56,220 nucleotides of DNA from positions 1-56,220 of the IMG/VR virus record IMGVR_UViG_3300038441_000168. The stretch is one strand, 5' to 3'. A program made the position numbers and the translations under genes. The stretch comes from a virus. Of this stretch, positions 35,826 through 42,218 are shown in pieces. Position 1 is the first letter of the stretch. Each line of letters opens with the position of its first letter. Under the pieces are notes generated by a model that was given only the letters and a program-made list of their open reading frames with translations, ran no database searches and was not told where the DNA came from.

Positions 35826-36135
35826 ACCGTACCTCTTTCTTCTCGGTTACTGGCTTCAGTTCACGACCCCAATCGGTACCACCATAAGAATCTTTGGCCC
35901 CGTGAATCTTGAATAGCTTGTCATTGATCTTGAAGACCATCCACACAGCATTGTACTCATTCTCAAAGCTGTAGCTGAGGTGATAATCAAACACCTCCAC
36001 CTCGCCAATACCCACCACGTCAAATTCAACCTTGGTGGGGAATTCCTCGAACAACCGGAAGTGGCCCGCCACGTGACGAGTCAACCAATCGATCGTGGTG
36101 TAATTCTCTGTGTCTGACGACTTCACGTAACTCAT
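35812..36135 (-). CDS. Paralog-trio protein C
   Basis: One hundred seven residues from ATG 36135 with GAGGAG upstream. Val-Glu-Val-Phe-Asp-Tyr-His-Leu and Met-Val-Phe-Lys-Ile-Asn-Asp-Lys-Leu-Phe-Lys, ending Lys-Glu-Val-Arg-Tyr-Glu-Tyr. Same C-terminal design as A and B, suggesting repeated duplication. Confidence 0.68.
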   Translation of the reverse strand: MSYVKSSDTENYTTIDWLTRHVAGHFRLFEEFPTKVEFDVVGIGEVEVFDYHLSYSFENEYNAVWMVFKINDKLFKIHGAKDSYGGTDWGRELKPVTEKKEVRYEYV

Positions 36136-36326
36136 CCATTCTCCTCTAGAAGCTTCTGAATTGTTTCGGTGTAGTCCAACAGCGCCAGGGTGTGAGCTTT
36201 GAGAATATCCATCTCTTCCCACTTTTCATTCCTGGTCCAACCGGTTACTTCTCCATCAGGTCCATACTTGACATTCCTGATTCCCGCATTAGACAGGATC
36301 AGTTTGATGGCGTTGGCTCTGCTCAT
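36132..36326 (-). CDS. Hypothetical helical protein, 64 residues
   Basis: Start taken at ATG 36326 because AAGGA lies eight bases upstream (ATG 36335 has it too close). Helical with Ala-Ile-Lys-Leu-Ile-Leu-Ser-Asn-Ala-Gly and Glu-Thr-Ile-Gln-Lys-Leu-Leu-Glu. Unknown. Confidence 0.58.
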   Translation of the reverse strand: MSRANAIKLILSNAGIRNVKYGPDGEVTGWTRNEKWEEMDILKAHTLALLDYTETIQKLLEENG

Positions 36327-36400
36327 GCCGAACATCCTTCACTGGGCCAATGGGCAGTTCCACAATGCCCACAGATGGGGGCAGAGCTCTCAATATTCAC
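36323..36400 (-). CDS. 25-residue zinc-knuckle microprotein
   Basis: GTG start in GTGA overlap with the membrane peptide upstream. Cys-Gly-His-Cys-Gly-Thr-Ala-His-Trp-Pro-Ser-Glu-Gly-Cys: ligands C-x2-C-x3-H-x5-C, with identical spacing to the protein at 14334. Strong zinc-knuckle look for so small a protein. Confidence 0.6.
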   Translation of the reverse strand: MNIESSAPICGHCGTAHWPSEGCSA

Positions 36401-36513
36401 GAGAACACCGACCAGAGAATCCATACAAGGCCCGTGATTACAACTCCAACCACAATGCCAATACCAATCAGGTAGACTACACAGGCCGTGACCAGATCAT
36501 CCATCGGACCCAT
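36397..36513 (-). CDS. One-span membrane microprotein, 38 residues
   Basis: TGATG start. One long hydrophobic helix from Val-Thr-Ala-Cys-Val-Val-Tyr through Trp-Ile-Leu-Trp-Ser-Val-Phe-Ser. Short acidic N terminus. Function unknown. Confidence 0.58.
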   Translation of the reverse strand: MGPMDDLVTACVVYLIGIGIVVGVVITGLVWILWSVFS

Positions 36514-36842
36514 CACGCCCTCCAAAAATTCAGGACATTCCGGTTCTTTCGAGCCCAGATTTCCTTGTGTTCCCTGTGGGTCTCAGTTGGGTACCTAATG
36601 TCGTACTCGTAACCGTGAGTGAAGTTCAAATGATCCTGGGCAGCCTCGAAGAACCAATCCCATTCACTGTTTTCTCCCTGGACATTTTCGTAAATCCGAA
36701 ACCACTCACCCGGCCATTTCTTCAGGATGGCCTTGTTCCAGTCAGCCCATTTCTTCTGTTCGATGCCATAAGGCTTCCGCTTCAGGTTGTTGCCTTCTGC
36801 TTCGGCCTTGAGGTACCGATACCCATCCGGATTAGTATTCAC
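36513..36842 (-). CDS. Hypothetical 109-residue protein
   Basis: Aromatic and charged, with Lys-Lys-Trp-Ala-Asp-Trp-Asn-Lys, Trp-Asp-Trp-Phe-Phe-Glu-Ala-Ala, then Trp-Ala-Arg-Lys-Asn-Arg. Overlaps the nucleotidyltransferase-like gene by four bases. Not recognised; could be a partner of that enzyme. Confidence 0.62.
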   Translation of the reverse strand: MNTNPDGYRYLKAEAEGNNLKRKPYGIEQKKWADWNKAILKKWPGEWFRIYENVQGENSEWDWFFEAAQDHLNFTHGYEYDIRYPTETHREHKEIWARKNRNVLNFWRA

Positions 36843-37621
36843 AGCTTTATCAACCTATCCTTGTTGTCCAGGTGACGATTGACGTAGTCAGGATCGGGGG
36901 TCATGAAGGTTTCTAGGTTGTCAATGATGAACCGAGAAGACTTGCCTTTCGTCAGTGACGTAACCGTCCGGCGTACCGACCATAGCCAGGCCGCTCCTGG
37001 GCTGCCCTTGTAGTCCCTGGGGATCACAATGCGCTCAAGAGCCGTAACGGCAATCTCTTCCTGAAATAGTTGGACGAGCTTTCCTTCAGAGAGCGACCAC
37101 ATCTTTCGTGGATCAATGTCGACAGTAGCTCCGTCTCGCAAACATTCCTCGTAGATAGGACGTTCGCCGTAGGCAACGGAGTTGTGCAACGAATCGTGGT
37201 CGTACTTTCGACGCACGGCGTCGGCAAAGAATTCGGACTTGTCTTGGTCAAGGTTCATCACCTTCTTTCCGTGGAGACCCTCCCACACCTTGTAGAGATT
37301 GGAGTAAAGAGGGTGCAGGATCTTTGCACCTTCACGCTTGAGCATCACCAGGTCATAGGCATGCTTGTTCCATGACCCGTTCTTCAGCTCCCAACCCTGA
37401 TGAGATGCCTTGATGGTATACAGCTCATCGAGAGTCGCAGCACGACAGGTACCCGAAGGGATCCACTCGCTAAAGCTTTCATCCCAGAACAGATCACCTC
37501 GTGTTTCCACAAGCTGAACCATTGCGTCCGGAGTGAACGCATCGAAATCTTTGGGGTCACGCAAGTAGAGTCCATTCGCAATCAACGCGTGAGATCCCAC
37601 GATAAGCTGTTGAACCATCAA
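36839..37621 (-). CDS. Nucleotidyltransferase-fold protein
   Basis: A 260-residue protein with Ile-Val-Gly-Ser-His-Ala-Leu followed by Lys-Asp-Phe-Asp-Ala-Phe, a minimal NTase GS...D-x-D pattern, then helices and a His/Asp-rich middle. It may add nucleotides to RNA ends or to a protein. With the ligases and Pnkp it could be a fourth RNA repair part (for example rebuilding tRNA 3' ends); that is inference. None of the phage tRNAs encodes CCA. Confidence 0.65.
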   Translation of the reverse strand: MMVQQLIVGSHALIANGLYLRDPKDFDAFTPDAMVQLVETRGDLFWDESFSEWIPSGTCRAATLDELYTIKASHQGWELKNGSWNKHAYDLVMLKREGAKILHPLYSNLYKVWEGLHGKKVMNLDQDKSEFFADAVRRKYDHDSLHNSVAYGERPIYEECLRDGATVDIDPRKMWSLSEGKLVQLFQEEIAVTALERIVIPRDYKGSPGAAWLWSVRRTVTSLTKGKSSRFIIDNLETFMTPDPDYVNRHLDNKDRLIKL

Positions 37622-38101
37622 CTACTCCCAGGTGTTCTCGATGAACTTGGCGGGACCGAAGTACTCGTGGCCGTTGATCTGATCGAAGGTCCAGTCACGG
37701 TACCCGGTTTCGTCCGCAACCTTTTTCTTGGCGATGGCCAATGCATCGGTCTGGGACTCACGTCCGCCTAGCGCAAACTTGTCAGGGGCCAACTCGAACC
37801 AGACGTCACCTTCCCGATCCCGAAGGACTCGAACCTTGCTCTCTTCACCCAGGACCATATTCAGGAAGTCCCGAAGCTTGCGCACCTCGACCTCTTCCAG
37901 AAGACCAACGCCACCGATGGTGACTGACTTCTCAATGGAGATGCCCTCACTCACCAAATGACGCTCACCATGGTAGGACGTGAGGTGAATGGACTCCCTG
38001 GGTGCATTGATTTCGACCTGGTCAACCCTTAGACCATCAGGGAGATCGGTCGGCTTGGTCTCAAGCACACCGGTGACACTGTAAACCGTCTTCTTACGCA
38101 T
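37622..38101 (-). CDS. Hypothetical 159-residue protein
   Basis: Beta-rich first half (Val-Tyr-Ser-Val-Thr-Gly-Val, Val-Asp-Gln-Val-Glu-Ile-Asn), a central helix Val-Arg-Lys-Leu-Arg-Asp-Phe-Leu, and a Trp-Phe-Glu-Leu-Ala-Pro strand. Begins right after the next gene's stop. Complete and well conserved-looking, but not recognised. Confidence 0.66.
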   Translation of the reverse strand: MRKKTVYSVTGVLETKPTDLPDGLRVDQVEINAPRESIHLTSYHGERHLVSEGISIEKSVTIGGVGLLEEVEVRKLRDFLNMVLGEESKVRVLRDREGDVWFELAPDKFALGGRESQTDALAIAKKKVADETGYRDWTFDQINGHEYFGPAKFIENTWE

Positions 38102-38103
38102 TT

Positions 38104-38559
38104 TCAGGCCTCCACGGTTTCAGGAGCGAACTCAGCACGAAGCAGGGCAGCAATCTCGGGGTGGGTGTACTTGTTGTCGTTCAGCACGTCCACACCAACT
38201 CGACCAGTGTCAAAGTAGTCATCCCCGATCCGGGCCTTGATGTCCTTCGGGGTGGAGATGTCTACACTCCAACCAATGGACCGCTCAACAATGTGAGTCT
38301 CCGGAATGCCCATGTGCTGAAGCACATCCTTGGTGGGGTAATGGGCCTTGTCATTGTAGTAGACGCCCGTACCCTCACGCTTGACGGTAATGCTCAAGTC
38401 GTCAGCGAACATGGAGGAACAGACACCCAGGCAACACATGCGCTCCACCTCCTCACCATTGGTGTTCGAGTGAATCCTGTGAAGGCTTCCAAGACCCTGC
38501 TGGATCTCGCCGGATTCCAGCTTGTCCAGCCACTGGAAGAACTTCTCATTAACCGTCAT
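38104..38559 (-). CDS. CCLGVL-family phage protein, copy 3
   Basis: A 151-residue protein. Phe-Phe-Gln-Trp-Leu-Asp-Lys-Leu-Glu-Ser-Gly-x-x-Gln, then Met-Cys-Cys-Leu-Gly-Val-Cys. Later Arg-Val-Gly-Val-Asp-Val-Leu-Asn-Asp, a helix and an acidic end. Third member of the family with 26516 and 31269. Unknown function. Confidence 0.72.
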   Translation of the reverse strand: MTVNEKFFQWLDKLESGEIQQGLGSLHRIHSNTNGEEVERMCCLGVCSSMFADDLSITVKREGTGVYYNDKAHYPTKDVLQHMGIPETHIVERSIGWSVDISTPKDIKARIGDDYFDTGRVGVDVLNDNKYTHPEIAALLRAEFAPETVEA

Positions 38560-38574
38560 TGCTTTCTCCTCTTC

Positions 38575-39393
38575 CTAGGCTCTGAACTTACATGCGTGGT
38601 TTACCGAACAAGACCAACACTTGTCAGGTTCGGGATCTGCCGGGAAGTCCCCTGCATTGATCTGATTGTCTGTGCTCTCGTACACCTCACCAAGGGCGTC
38701 GTAGGTCCACTCAGTCAGGTCATAGGATGCTCGTGTCAGATTACCGGTCTTGCCCATCCAGTAATATCCAACTGTGATTGTCTCGTCATACTTCTGCCGA
38801 ATCAAATCAGCATAGGTTCCGAGCTGGAATGAGTCACCAGGCTTGTTGCCTGTCTTCCAATCTACAACTCGTAACGCTTTGAGCTCTGTATTCCAGTAGA
38901 CAATGTCTACCTTTCCATTAACCGGAACACCCCAGAATTCCCCGGTCAGATCAAGCTCAATGGCTTTCTCGCCATCAGGCCCGATTACATAAGGGACATA
39001 TCCAGGGTTTTTACGAGTCCAGTCCACATACTTATCAACCATCAGGAGGCCGATGCCGTGTCGACGGGTGATGTCCTCCCAGGGCTCATAAGGCCCTGAG
39101 GCTGACCACGTGGAAATGTCCGGCCATGTCTCACAGAACTTGTTGCTTTCGGTGTCGTACGCCTCTGTGTAGACCTCAGACAACTCATCTGGGGTCATGA
39201 GCCTAGACGACTTCTCGAACGCCTCAGCAGCCGCGTGAACGGCCGTTCCTTGGGGTAGCCATGCTGCTGGTCTCTGAGGAACCTTCTCGATCCTCTTCAA
39301 CCAATACATGTGGGGACACCGTTGGTAATCACCCACTTGAGAAGGGGATCTCTTCTTACGTTCTACGGGGCTCGCGACTTCCAAATCATCCAT
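38575..39393 (-). CDS. RecB/Cas4-like PD-(D/E)XK nuclease
   Basis: A 272-residue protein. Ser-Gln-Val-Gly-Asp-Tyr-Gln-Arg-Cys-Pro-x-x-Tyr begins the family, Gly-Thr-Ala-Val-His-Ala supplies the His, Val-Asp-Ile-Val-Tyr and Val-Val-Asp-Trp-Lys-Thr-Gly give D...D-x-K, and Gln-Leu-x-x-Tyr the last motif. C-terminal Cys-Trp-Ser-Cys-x5-Cys with the first Cys can hold an iron-sulfur cluster. It probably degrades or processes DNA ends in recombination. Confidence 0.87.
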   Translation of the reverse strand: MDDLEVASPVERKKRSPSQVGDYQRCPHMYWLKRIEKVPQRPAAWLPQGTAVHAAAEAFEKSSRLMTPDELSEVYTEAYDTESNKFCETWPDISTWSASGPYEPWEDITRRHGIGLLMVDKYVDWTRKNPGYVPYVIGPDGEKAIELDLTGEFWGVPVNGKVDIVYWNTELKALRVVDWKTGNKPGDSFQLGTYADLIRQKYDETITVGYYWMGKTGNLTRASYDLTEWTYDALGEVYESTDNQINAGDFPADPEPDKCWSCSVNHACKFRA

Positions 39394-39449
39394 AACGCTC
39401 CAATTGCTATTGCCAAGCTAACCGCACCTCTCCAACCATCAGCGGTCAA
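39363..39449 (-). CDS. Candidate 28-residue membrane peptide
   Basis: From TTG 39449: Gly-Trp-Arg-Gly-Ala-Val-Ser-Leu-Ala-Ile-Ala-Ile-Gly-Ala-Leu-Trp-Met-Ile-Trp-Lys. One hydrophobic span. It overlaps both neighbours (11 and 31 bases), as many real genes do here, but the start codon and ribosome site are weak. Confidence 0.35.
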   Translation of the reverse strand: MTADGWRGAVSLAIAIGALWMIWKSRAP

Positions 39450-39684
39450 TTCGAAAGACCCTCCCAATTGCCTCACCAAACAGCATTGTGTCGTCACTAC
39501 AGAGTTCCGAATGAATCTGAGTCAAACGGCCGTCAGTGAGTTCCCAAACCGGGGCCATCAACTCATCGTTGTCGTCCACCACAACCGATTTGTAGACGAA
39601 CAACCTACCAGCTCGAACCACCGCCCTTACCACGTTGGGGAAGTCATACATGGTGGCTCTGTCACTGGCGTTGTCGGTTTGCAT
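39439..39684 (-). CDS. Hypothetical 81-residue protein
   Basis: From ATG 39684, beyond the hairpin terminator. Ala-Thr-Met-Tyr-Asp-Phe-Pro, Arg-Leu-Phe-Val-Tyr-Lys-Ser-Val-Val, then Val-Trp-Glu-Leu-Thr and Ile-Gly-Arg-Val-Phe-Arg-Ile. Compact beta protein. Unknown. Confidence 0.6.
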   Translation of the reverse strand: MQTDNASDRATMYDFPNVVRAVVRAGRLFVYKSVVVDDNDELMAPVWELTDGRLTQIHSELCSDDTMLFGEAIGRVFRIDR

Positions 39685-39708
39685 TTGTTTATACACCCCC
39701 ACATAAGA

Positions 39709-39734
39709 GGGGGAGGGCAACACAGCCCTCCCCC
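39709..39734 (-). terminator. Strong GC hairpin between regulator and next gene
   Basis: GGGGGAGGGC pairs with GCCCTCCCCC (10 bp) around AACACA. On the leftward strand TCTTAT follows. It separates the HTH regulator gene at 39737 from the genes to its left and should terminate or attenuate the regulator transcript. Confidence 0.75.
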
Positions 39735-39736
39735 GG

Positions 39737-40282
39737 TCACGGAACCTTAGGCGGAAATCGGTAAATAACCTGACCAATGGGGGTTAAAGAGGTGTACTCA
39801 TTGACCCTGATGATGAGGTTCCCATCGCTTTCTTCACGGGGGACGTAGTCCCACCCACCCGTGCTAGCACTTTCATTCGGAGGGAACTCCGGATTGAACT
39901 CAACAACGACGTTTTCACGCCTGAGAAGTGCGTAAAACCGACGAAGCTGGGCCAGTTTGTATTCCTTCATGTCTTTTCCACCACTGGCCATGTACTCCGC
40001 GTGGTTTCTCATGACTTTATGTAGGTATGTCTGCTGGAATTCTGACGGTACCTTCCAAGGCCATGACTTTCGGGAGAGTTCACGGGGAGTTCCCCATTCC
40101 AACCCACCCTTGATCTTCACAGCCGAAACCCACTGTTCGGTGAATCCGGTTTCGCGGGCAACATCGGCTTGCGAGTACCCAGCATTGTGAGCAGCCTTCA
40201 GAAACTCGGGAGTAATCTTGAAGTGAGTATTCTCCCTGTCTAATTCTGCCCACGTACTGATTAAGCGCTGAAGTCCGTTCAT
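39737..40282 (-). CDS. Helix-turn-helix DNA-binding protein
   Basis: A 181-residue protein. Tyr-Ser-Gln-Ala-Asp-Val-Ala-Arg-Glu-Thr-Gly-Phe-Thr-Glu-Gln-Trp-Val-Ser is a classic HTH near residue 35. A helical linker and a C-terminal beta domain (Leu-Ile-Ile-Arg-Val-Asn-Glu-Tyr) follow. It is flanked on both sides by terminator hairpins, so it is expressed as its own unit. It could be the main phage repressor or a regulator of the control region, but no integrase is seen. Confidence 0.78.
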   Translation of the reverse strand: MNGLQRLISTWAELDRENTHFKITPEFLKAAHNAGYSQADVARETGFTEQWVSAVKIKGGLEWGTPRELSRKSWPWKVPSEFQQTYLHKVMRNHAEYMASGGKDMKEYKLAQLRRFYALLRRENVVVEFNPEFPPNESASTGGWDYVPREESDGNLIIRVNEYTSLTPIGQVIYRFPPKVP

Positions 40283-40314
40283 GGCTTACCCCGACTGGTC
40301 TCCTTAAGATCATG

Positions 40315-40340
40315 CCAGGTCTATCGGTTGACAGACCTGG
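40315..40340 (-). terminator. Hairpin after Lsr2-like gene
   Basis: CCAGGTCT pairs with AGACCTGG around a 10-base loop. It lies just downstream (leftward) of the Lsr2-like gene and before the HTH gene, suggesting termination of the Lsr2 transcript. The following T content is low. Confidence 0.65.
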
Positions 40341-40373
40341 GTGTTACCTCGTTCAAACGTGAGGAGGATCTCC

Positions 40374-40907
40374 TCAGGAAGTGGTTGACTTCGGCTTACG
40401 GGTCGTGGTAGTGCGAGGCGTCCGCTTCGGCTTGTCGGCAACGGGCTTGGGCTCTTCAAACTTCAGGAGCTTGGCCAGACCAGTCGGACCGGTCTCCTTC
40501 TTGGCCGCAGGCTTGCGGGCAGGCTTCTTGGGAGCCTCGACGACAGGTGCCTGTTCCGGGGCCTGAACAGCCTTCTGAGGGGCGTTCTGTGCCGTGTGGT
40601 ACTTCTCCACCCACTCGTTCGGGATCCGGCCCCTGTCGGCAACCTCGTGACCCTGCGAACGGATCCACTCTCGCATCTTCTGGGCGTCGGTGTTCTTCGG
40701 GGTGGCCGTGCCCTTGGCACGTGCCTTCCGGACACTCACCTTGCGGGCGTGAGCCGAGTAGAGAGCCAGTGCATCGCGAAGCTTCGCGGCGTTATCGCCG
40801 TTCAGGTCGATGACGTAATCCACACCCTCAAAACCGAACTCCACCGTTTCAGTGGCTTCCGATCCGTCAAGGTCGTCGATGAGCTTGACCTCAATCTTCT
40901 GCGCCAT
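40374..40907 (-). CDS. lsr2: Lsr2-like nucleoid protein with long basic tail
   Basis: About 177 residues from ATG 40907 with AAGGTG upstream. Val-Lys-Leu-Ile-Asp-Asp-Leu-Asp-Gly-Ser, Val-Glu-Phe-Gly-Phe-Glu-Gly-Val-Asp-Tyr-Val-Ile-Asp-Leu is the Lsr2 dimerisation domain. Asp-Arg-Gly-Arg-Ile-Pro-x-Glu-Trp is the AT-hook-like DNA-binding segment. A 65-residue Lys/Pro/Ala/Thr-rich extension follows that ordinary Lsr2 lacks. It should coat A/T-rich DNA and may interfere with host Lsr2 silencing. Confidence 0.93.
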   Translation of the reverse strand: MAQKIEVKLIDDLDGSEATETVEFGFEGVDYVIDLNGDNAAKLRDALALYSAHARKVSVRKARAKGTATPKNTDAQKMREWIRSQGHEVADRGRIPNEWVEKYHTAQNAPQKAVQAPEQAPVVEAPKKPARKPAAKKETGPTGLAKLLKFEEPKPVADKPKRTPRTTTTRKPKSTTS

Positions 40908-40942
40908 GATTGGCACCTTGCCTTTCTGTGTTGTTTATGGAG

Positions 40943-41016
40943 TGGAAGTGATCGGACTCGAACCGATGTCTCGGGGCCTACATCCCCGCGTGCTATGCCT
41001 ATTAGACTACACTCCC
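40943..41016 (-). tRNA. tRNA-Tyr (GTA)
   Basis: Seven-pair acceptor (GGGAGTG/CACTTCC with one G-T), anticodon stem CGGGG/CCCCG with loop ATGTAGG (anticodon GTA), and T stem ATCGG/CCGAT with TTCGAGT loop. The variable loop is short, unlike bacterial Tyr tRNAs, and the D stem is weak, so it may be aminoacylated unusually. No encoded CCA. Confidence 0.75.
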
Positions 41017-41018
41017 GG

Positions 41019-41096
41019 AGCAGGGTACAGGGATTGCACCTGTCAGGCTAAGCGGGTTGATCAAGCCCTAACCTGTAGATTCCGGTCTAACCCTAC
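41019..41096 (-). tRNA. Degenerate tRNA-like element
   Basis: Seven-pair acceptor (GTAGGGT/ACCCTGC), T stem ACAGG/CCTGT and a D-like stem GACC/GGTT fit a 78-base tRNA directly beside tRNA-Tyr. The anticodon arm is poor: GGG/CCC with an interior loop CTTGATCAA, so no anticodon can be read with trust (GAT is one choice). It may be a decayed tRNA or a tRNA decoy. Confidence 0.4.
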
Positions 41097-41113
41097 CTGT
41101 TGGTTTTCTCTCA

Positions 41114-41175
41114 TCTGGACGTGTAGACGTGCATACAACCTTTCGGCCTCTAGTCTACCCCGTACCTTCACCAGA
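41114..41175 (-). ncRNA. Candidate structured RNA between tRNAs
   Basis: Nested pairings on the leftward strand: outer CCAGA/TCTGG (41171-41175 with 41114-41118), middle GTAGAC/GTCTAC (41153-41158 with 41123-41128), and an inner GGCC-GAAA-GGTT tetraloop. Two inner pairs are G-U in leftward RNA but A-C on the other strand, so leftward RNA is the folded one. It lies between two tRNA-type units; function unknown. Confidence 0.35.
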
Positions 41176-41182
41176 CCTCACG

Positions 41183-41254
41183 TACCCCCAACGGGAATCG
41201 AACCCGTCTTTCCACCTTGAAAGGGTGGCGTCCTGACCGATAGACGATAGGGGC
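41183..41254 (-). tRNA. tRNA-Glu (TTC)
   Basis: Complete cloverleaf: acceptor GCCCCTA/TGGGGGT, anticodon stem CCACC/GGTGG with loop CTTTCAA (anticodon TTC), T stem ACGGG/CCCGT with TTCGATT loop. No encoded CCA. Confidence 0.9.
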
Positions 41255-41349
41255 TTATGGCCCTGTGTCGTTCAAAGAACGGTTGGATACCATGCCAACC
41301 CGTCACAGGGACACTCACGAAATTCGGCCACAATCCGAAATATCGCGCT

Positions 41350-41380
41350 ATTCAGTTATTATTCAGTTGTGTTATTCAAC
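41350..41380. repeat. ATTCAGTT repeat in A/T-rich gap
   Basis: ATTCAGTT occurs at 41350-41357 and 41361-41368, with a partial ATTCAAC at 41374. The gap between tRNA-Glu and a zinc-finger gene is about 117 bases and A/T-rich, so this may hold a leftward promoter for the tRNA/Lsr2 unit or binding sites for the HTH protein or Lsr2. No clear -35/-10 pair found. Confidence 0.4.
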
Positions 41381-41488
41381 CTCTGTACCATGCACAGAGG
41401 AAGCATGGGAGATCAGCTCACCTACGGTATCAAAGGTAGCACCGCAAGTACACGATACCTCACCCTTATTGAAGCCTGGTTCAGCCAT
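41372..41488 (-). CDS. C2H2-type zinc-finger microprotein, 38 residues
   Basis: ATG 41488 with AGAGGAAA upstream. Cys-Thr-Cys-Gly-Ala-Thr-Phe-Asp-Thr-Val-Gly-Glu-Leu then His-x4-His: a short-spaced C2H2 finger (C-x-C-x12-H-x4-H). Likely binds nucleic acid. Coupled to other Cys-rich genes upstream. Confidence 0.66.
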   Translation of the reverse strand: MAEPGFNKGEVSCTCGATFDTVGELISHASSVHGTEVE

Positions 41489-41495
41489 TTTCCTC

Positions 41496-41567
41496 TTACC
41501 TCTTGGGAAACTTGCAGGCGCAGATATCCTGCGGAAGTTTGCATCCGCTACAGTAGTCATCAGGCAT
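41496..41567 (-). CDS. 23-residue cysteine-cluster microprotein
   Basis: ATG overlaps the lipoprotein TAA. Tyr-Cys-Ser-Gly-Cys-Lys-Leu-Pro-Gln-Asp-Ile-Cys-Ala-Cys-Lys: ligands C-x2-C-x6-C-x-C. Probably one zinc site. Sandwiched between a lipoprotein and a zinc-finger gene. Confidence 0.55.
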   Translation of the reverse strand: MPDDYCSGCKLPQDICACKFPKR

Positions 41568-41815
41568 TACTTGTCACTCCTTGCTTCTGCGAGTTCCTCG
41601 CGACACCGGTTCAGCTCACCCAAACCGAGCTTGTCATTCGTGACACAGTCGTACGTGAAATCCCACGGCTTCAGAAGCCCCTGGGTTTTTCGGGGCACCA
41701 CTTCCACAGCTGATGTGTTCTCACCCGTGCCCGGAACAGTTCCCTTGGGGATCTTTTCACAGGCAGATATGAGGATGCAGGCACCAATGATGATGCCTAC
41801 TATCCAGGTCCTCAT
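41567..41815 (-). CDS. Lipoprotein, 82 residues
   Basis: Met-Arg-Thr-Trp, hydrophobic helix, then Leu-Ile-Ser-Ala-Cys lipobox at residue 19. The mature part is polar with a C-terminal helix (Leu-Asn-Arg-Cys-Arg-Glu-Glu-Leu-Ala-Glu). GAAAGGAAAG precedes the ATG. Third lipoprotein of the early block. May act outside the host membrane. Confidence 0.75.
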   Translation of the reverse strand: MRTWIVGIIIGACILISACEKIPKGTVPGTGENTSAVEVVPRKTQGLLKPWDFTYDCVTNDKLGLGELNRCREELAEARSDK

Positions 41816-41825
41816 TGCTTTCCTT

Positions 41826-41897
41826 TCATTTCACGGGACAGTGTGGGGGTTTGTGACAGCAACCGCAGACACCACAGTAGATATCTGCCGGAGACAT
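41826..41897 (-). CDS. 23-residue Cys/His-cluster microprotein
   Basis: TAATG start. Tyr-Cys-Gly-Val-Cys-Gly-Cys-Cys-His-Lys-Pro-Pro-His-Cys-Pro: five Cys and two His in 14 residues. Could bind one or two metals. Coupled to the 19-residue gene upstream. Confidence 0.52.
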   Translation of the reverse strand: MSPADIYCGVCGCCHKPPHCPVK

Positions 41898-41956
41898 TAC
41901 AAACCTCTATCCTCGTTACCAGTGAGGCACCACCAACACTTTCCGCACTGGCACAT
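41897..41956 (-). CDS. 19-residue cysteine-cluster microprotein
   Basis: TGATG start at the end of the 79-residue gene. Cys-Gln-Cys-Gly-Lys-Cys-Trp-Trp-Cys: C-x-C-x2-C-x2-C in nine residues, then a short polar tail. No separate ribosome site, so it relies on coupled translation. Confidence 0.45.
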   Translation of the reverse strand: MCQCGKCWWCLTGNEDRGL

Positions 41957-42195
41957 CACTTCACCCATTCCAGCTGATCCACCCGTCCTGCTCGGGTGAG
42001 CTGGATCCGAGCAGCCTTACCGTTGGTCTTTTCCTCATCGGTCCACTCGTTCAAGATGCCGTAGCAGTAAGACCGATCGGATGACGTGATGAGTTCACCC
42101 TCAGAAGTGAACATGCGGTAGCGAGGATTGCCGTTGACAGAGTTGTTCAGGCGGTGCAAGGCGTAGACCTTGACGTCAATCAGTTTCTTAGCCAT
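41956..42195 (-). CDS. Hypothetical 79-residue protein
   Basis: Beta-rich: Val-Lys-Val-Tyr-Ala-Leu-His-Arg-Leu, Arg-Met-Phe-Thr-Ser-Glu-Gly, ending Arg-Val-Asp-Gln-Leu-Glu-Trp. AAAGGAG upstream of the ATG. Not recognised. Confidence 0.65.
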   Translation of the reverse strand: MAKKLIDVKVYALHRLNNSVNGNPRYRMFTSEGELITSSDRSYCYGILNEWTDEEKTNGKAARIQLTRAGRVDQLEWVK

Positions 42196-42218
42196 GACTT
42201 TCTCCTTTGTCGAACGAG

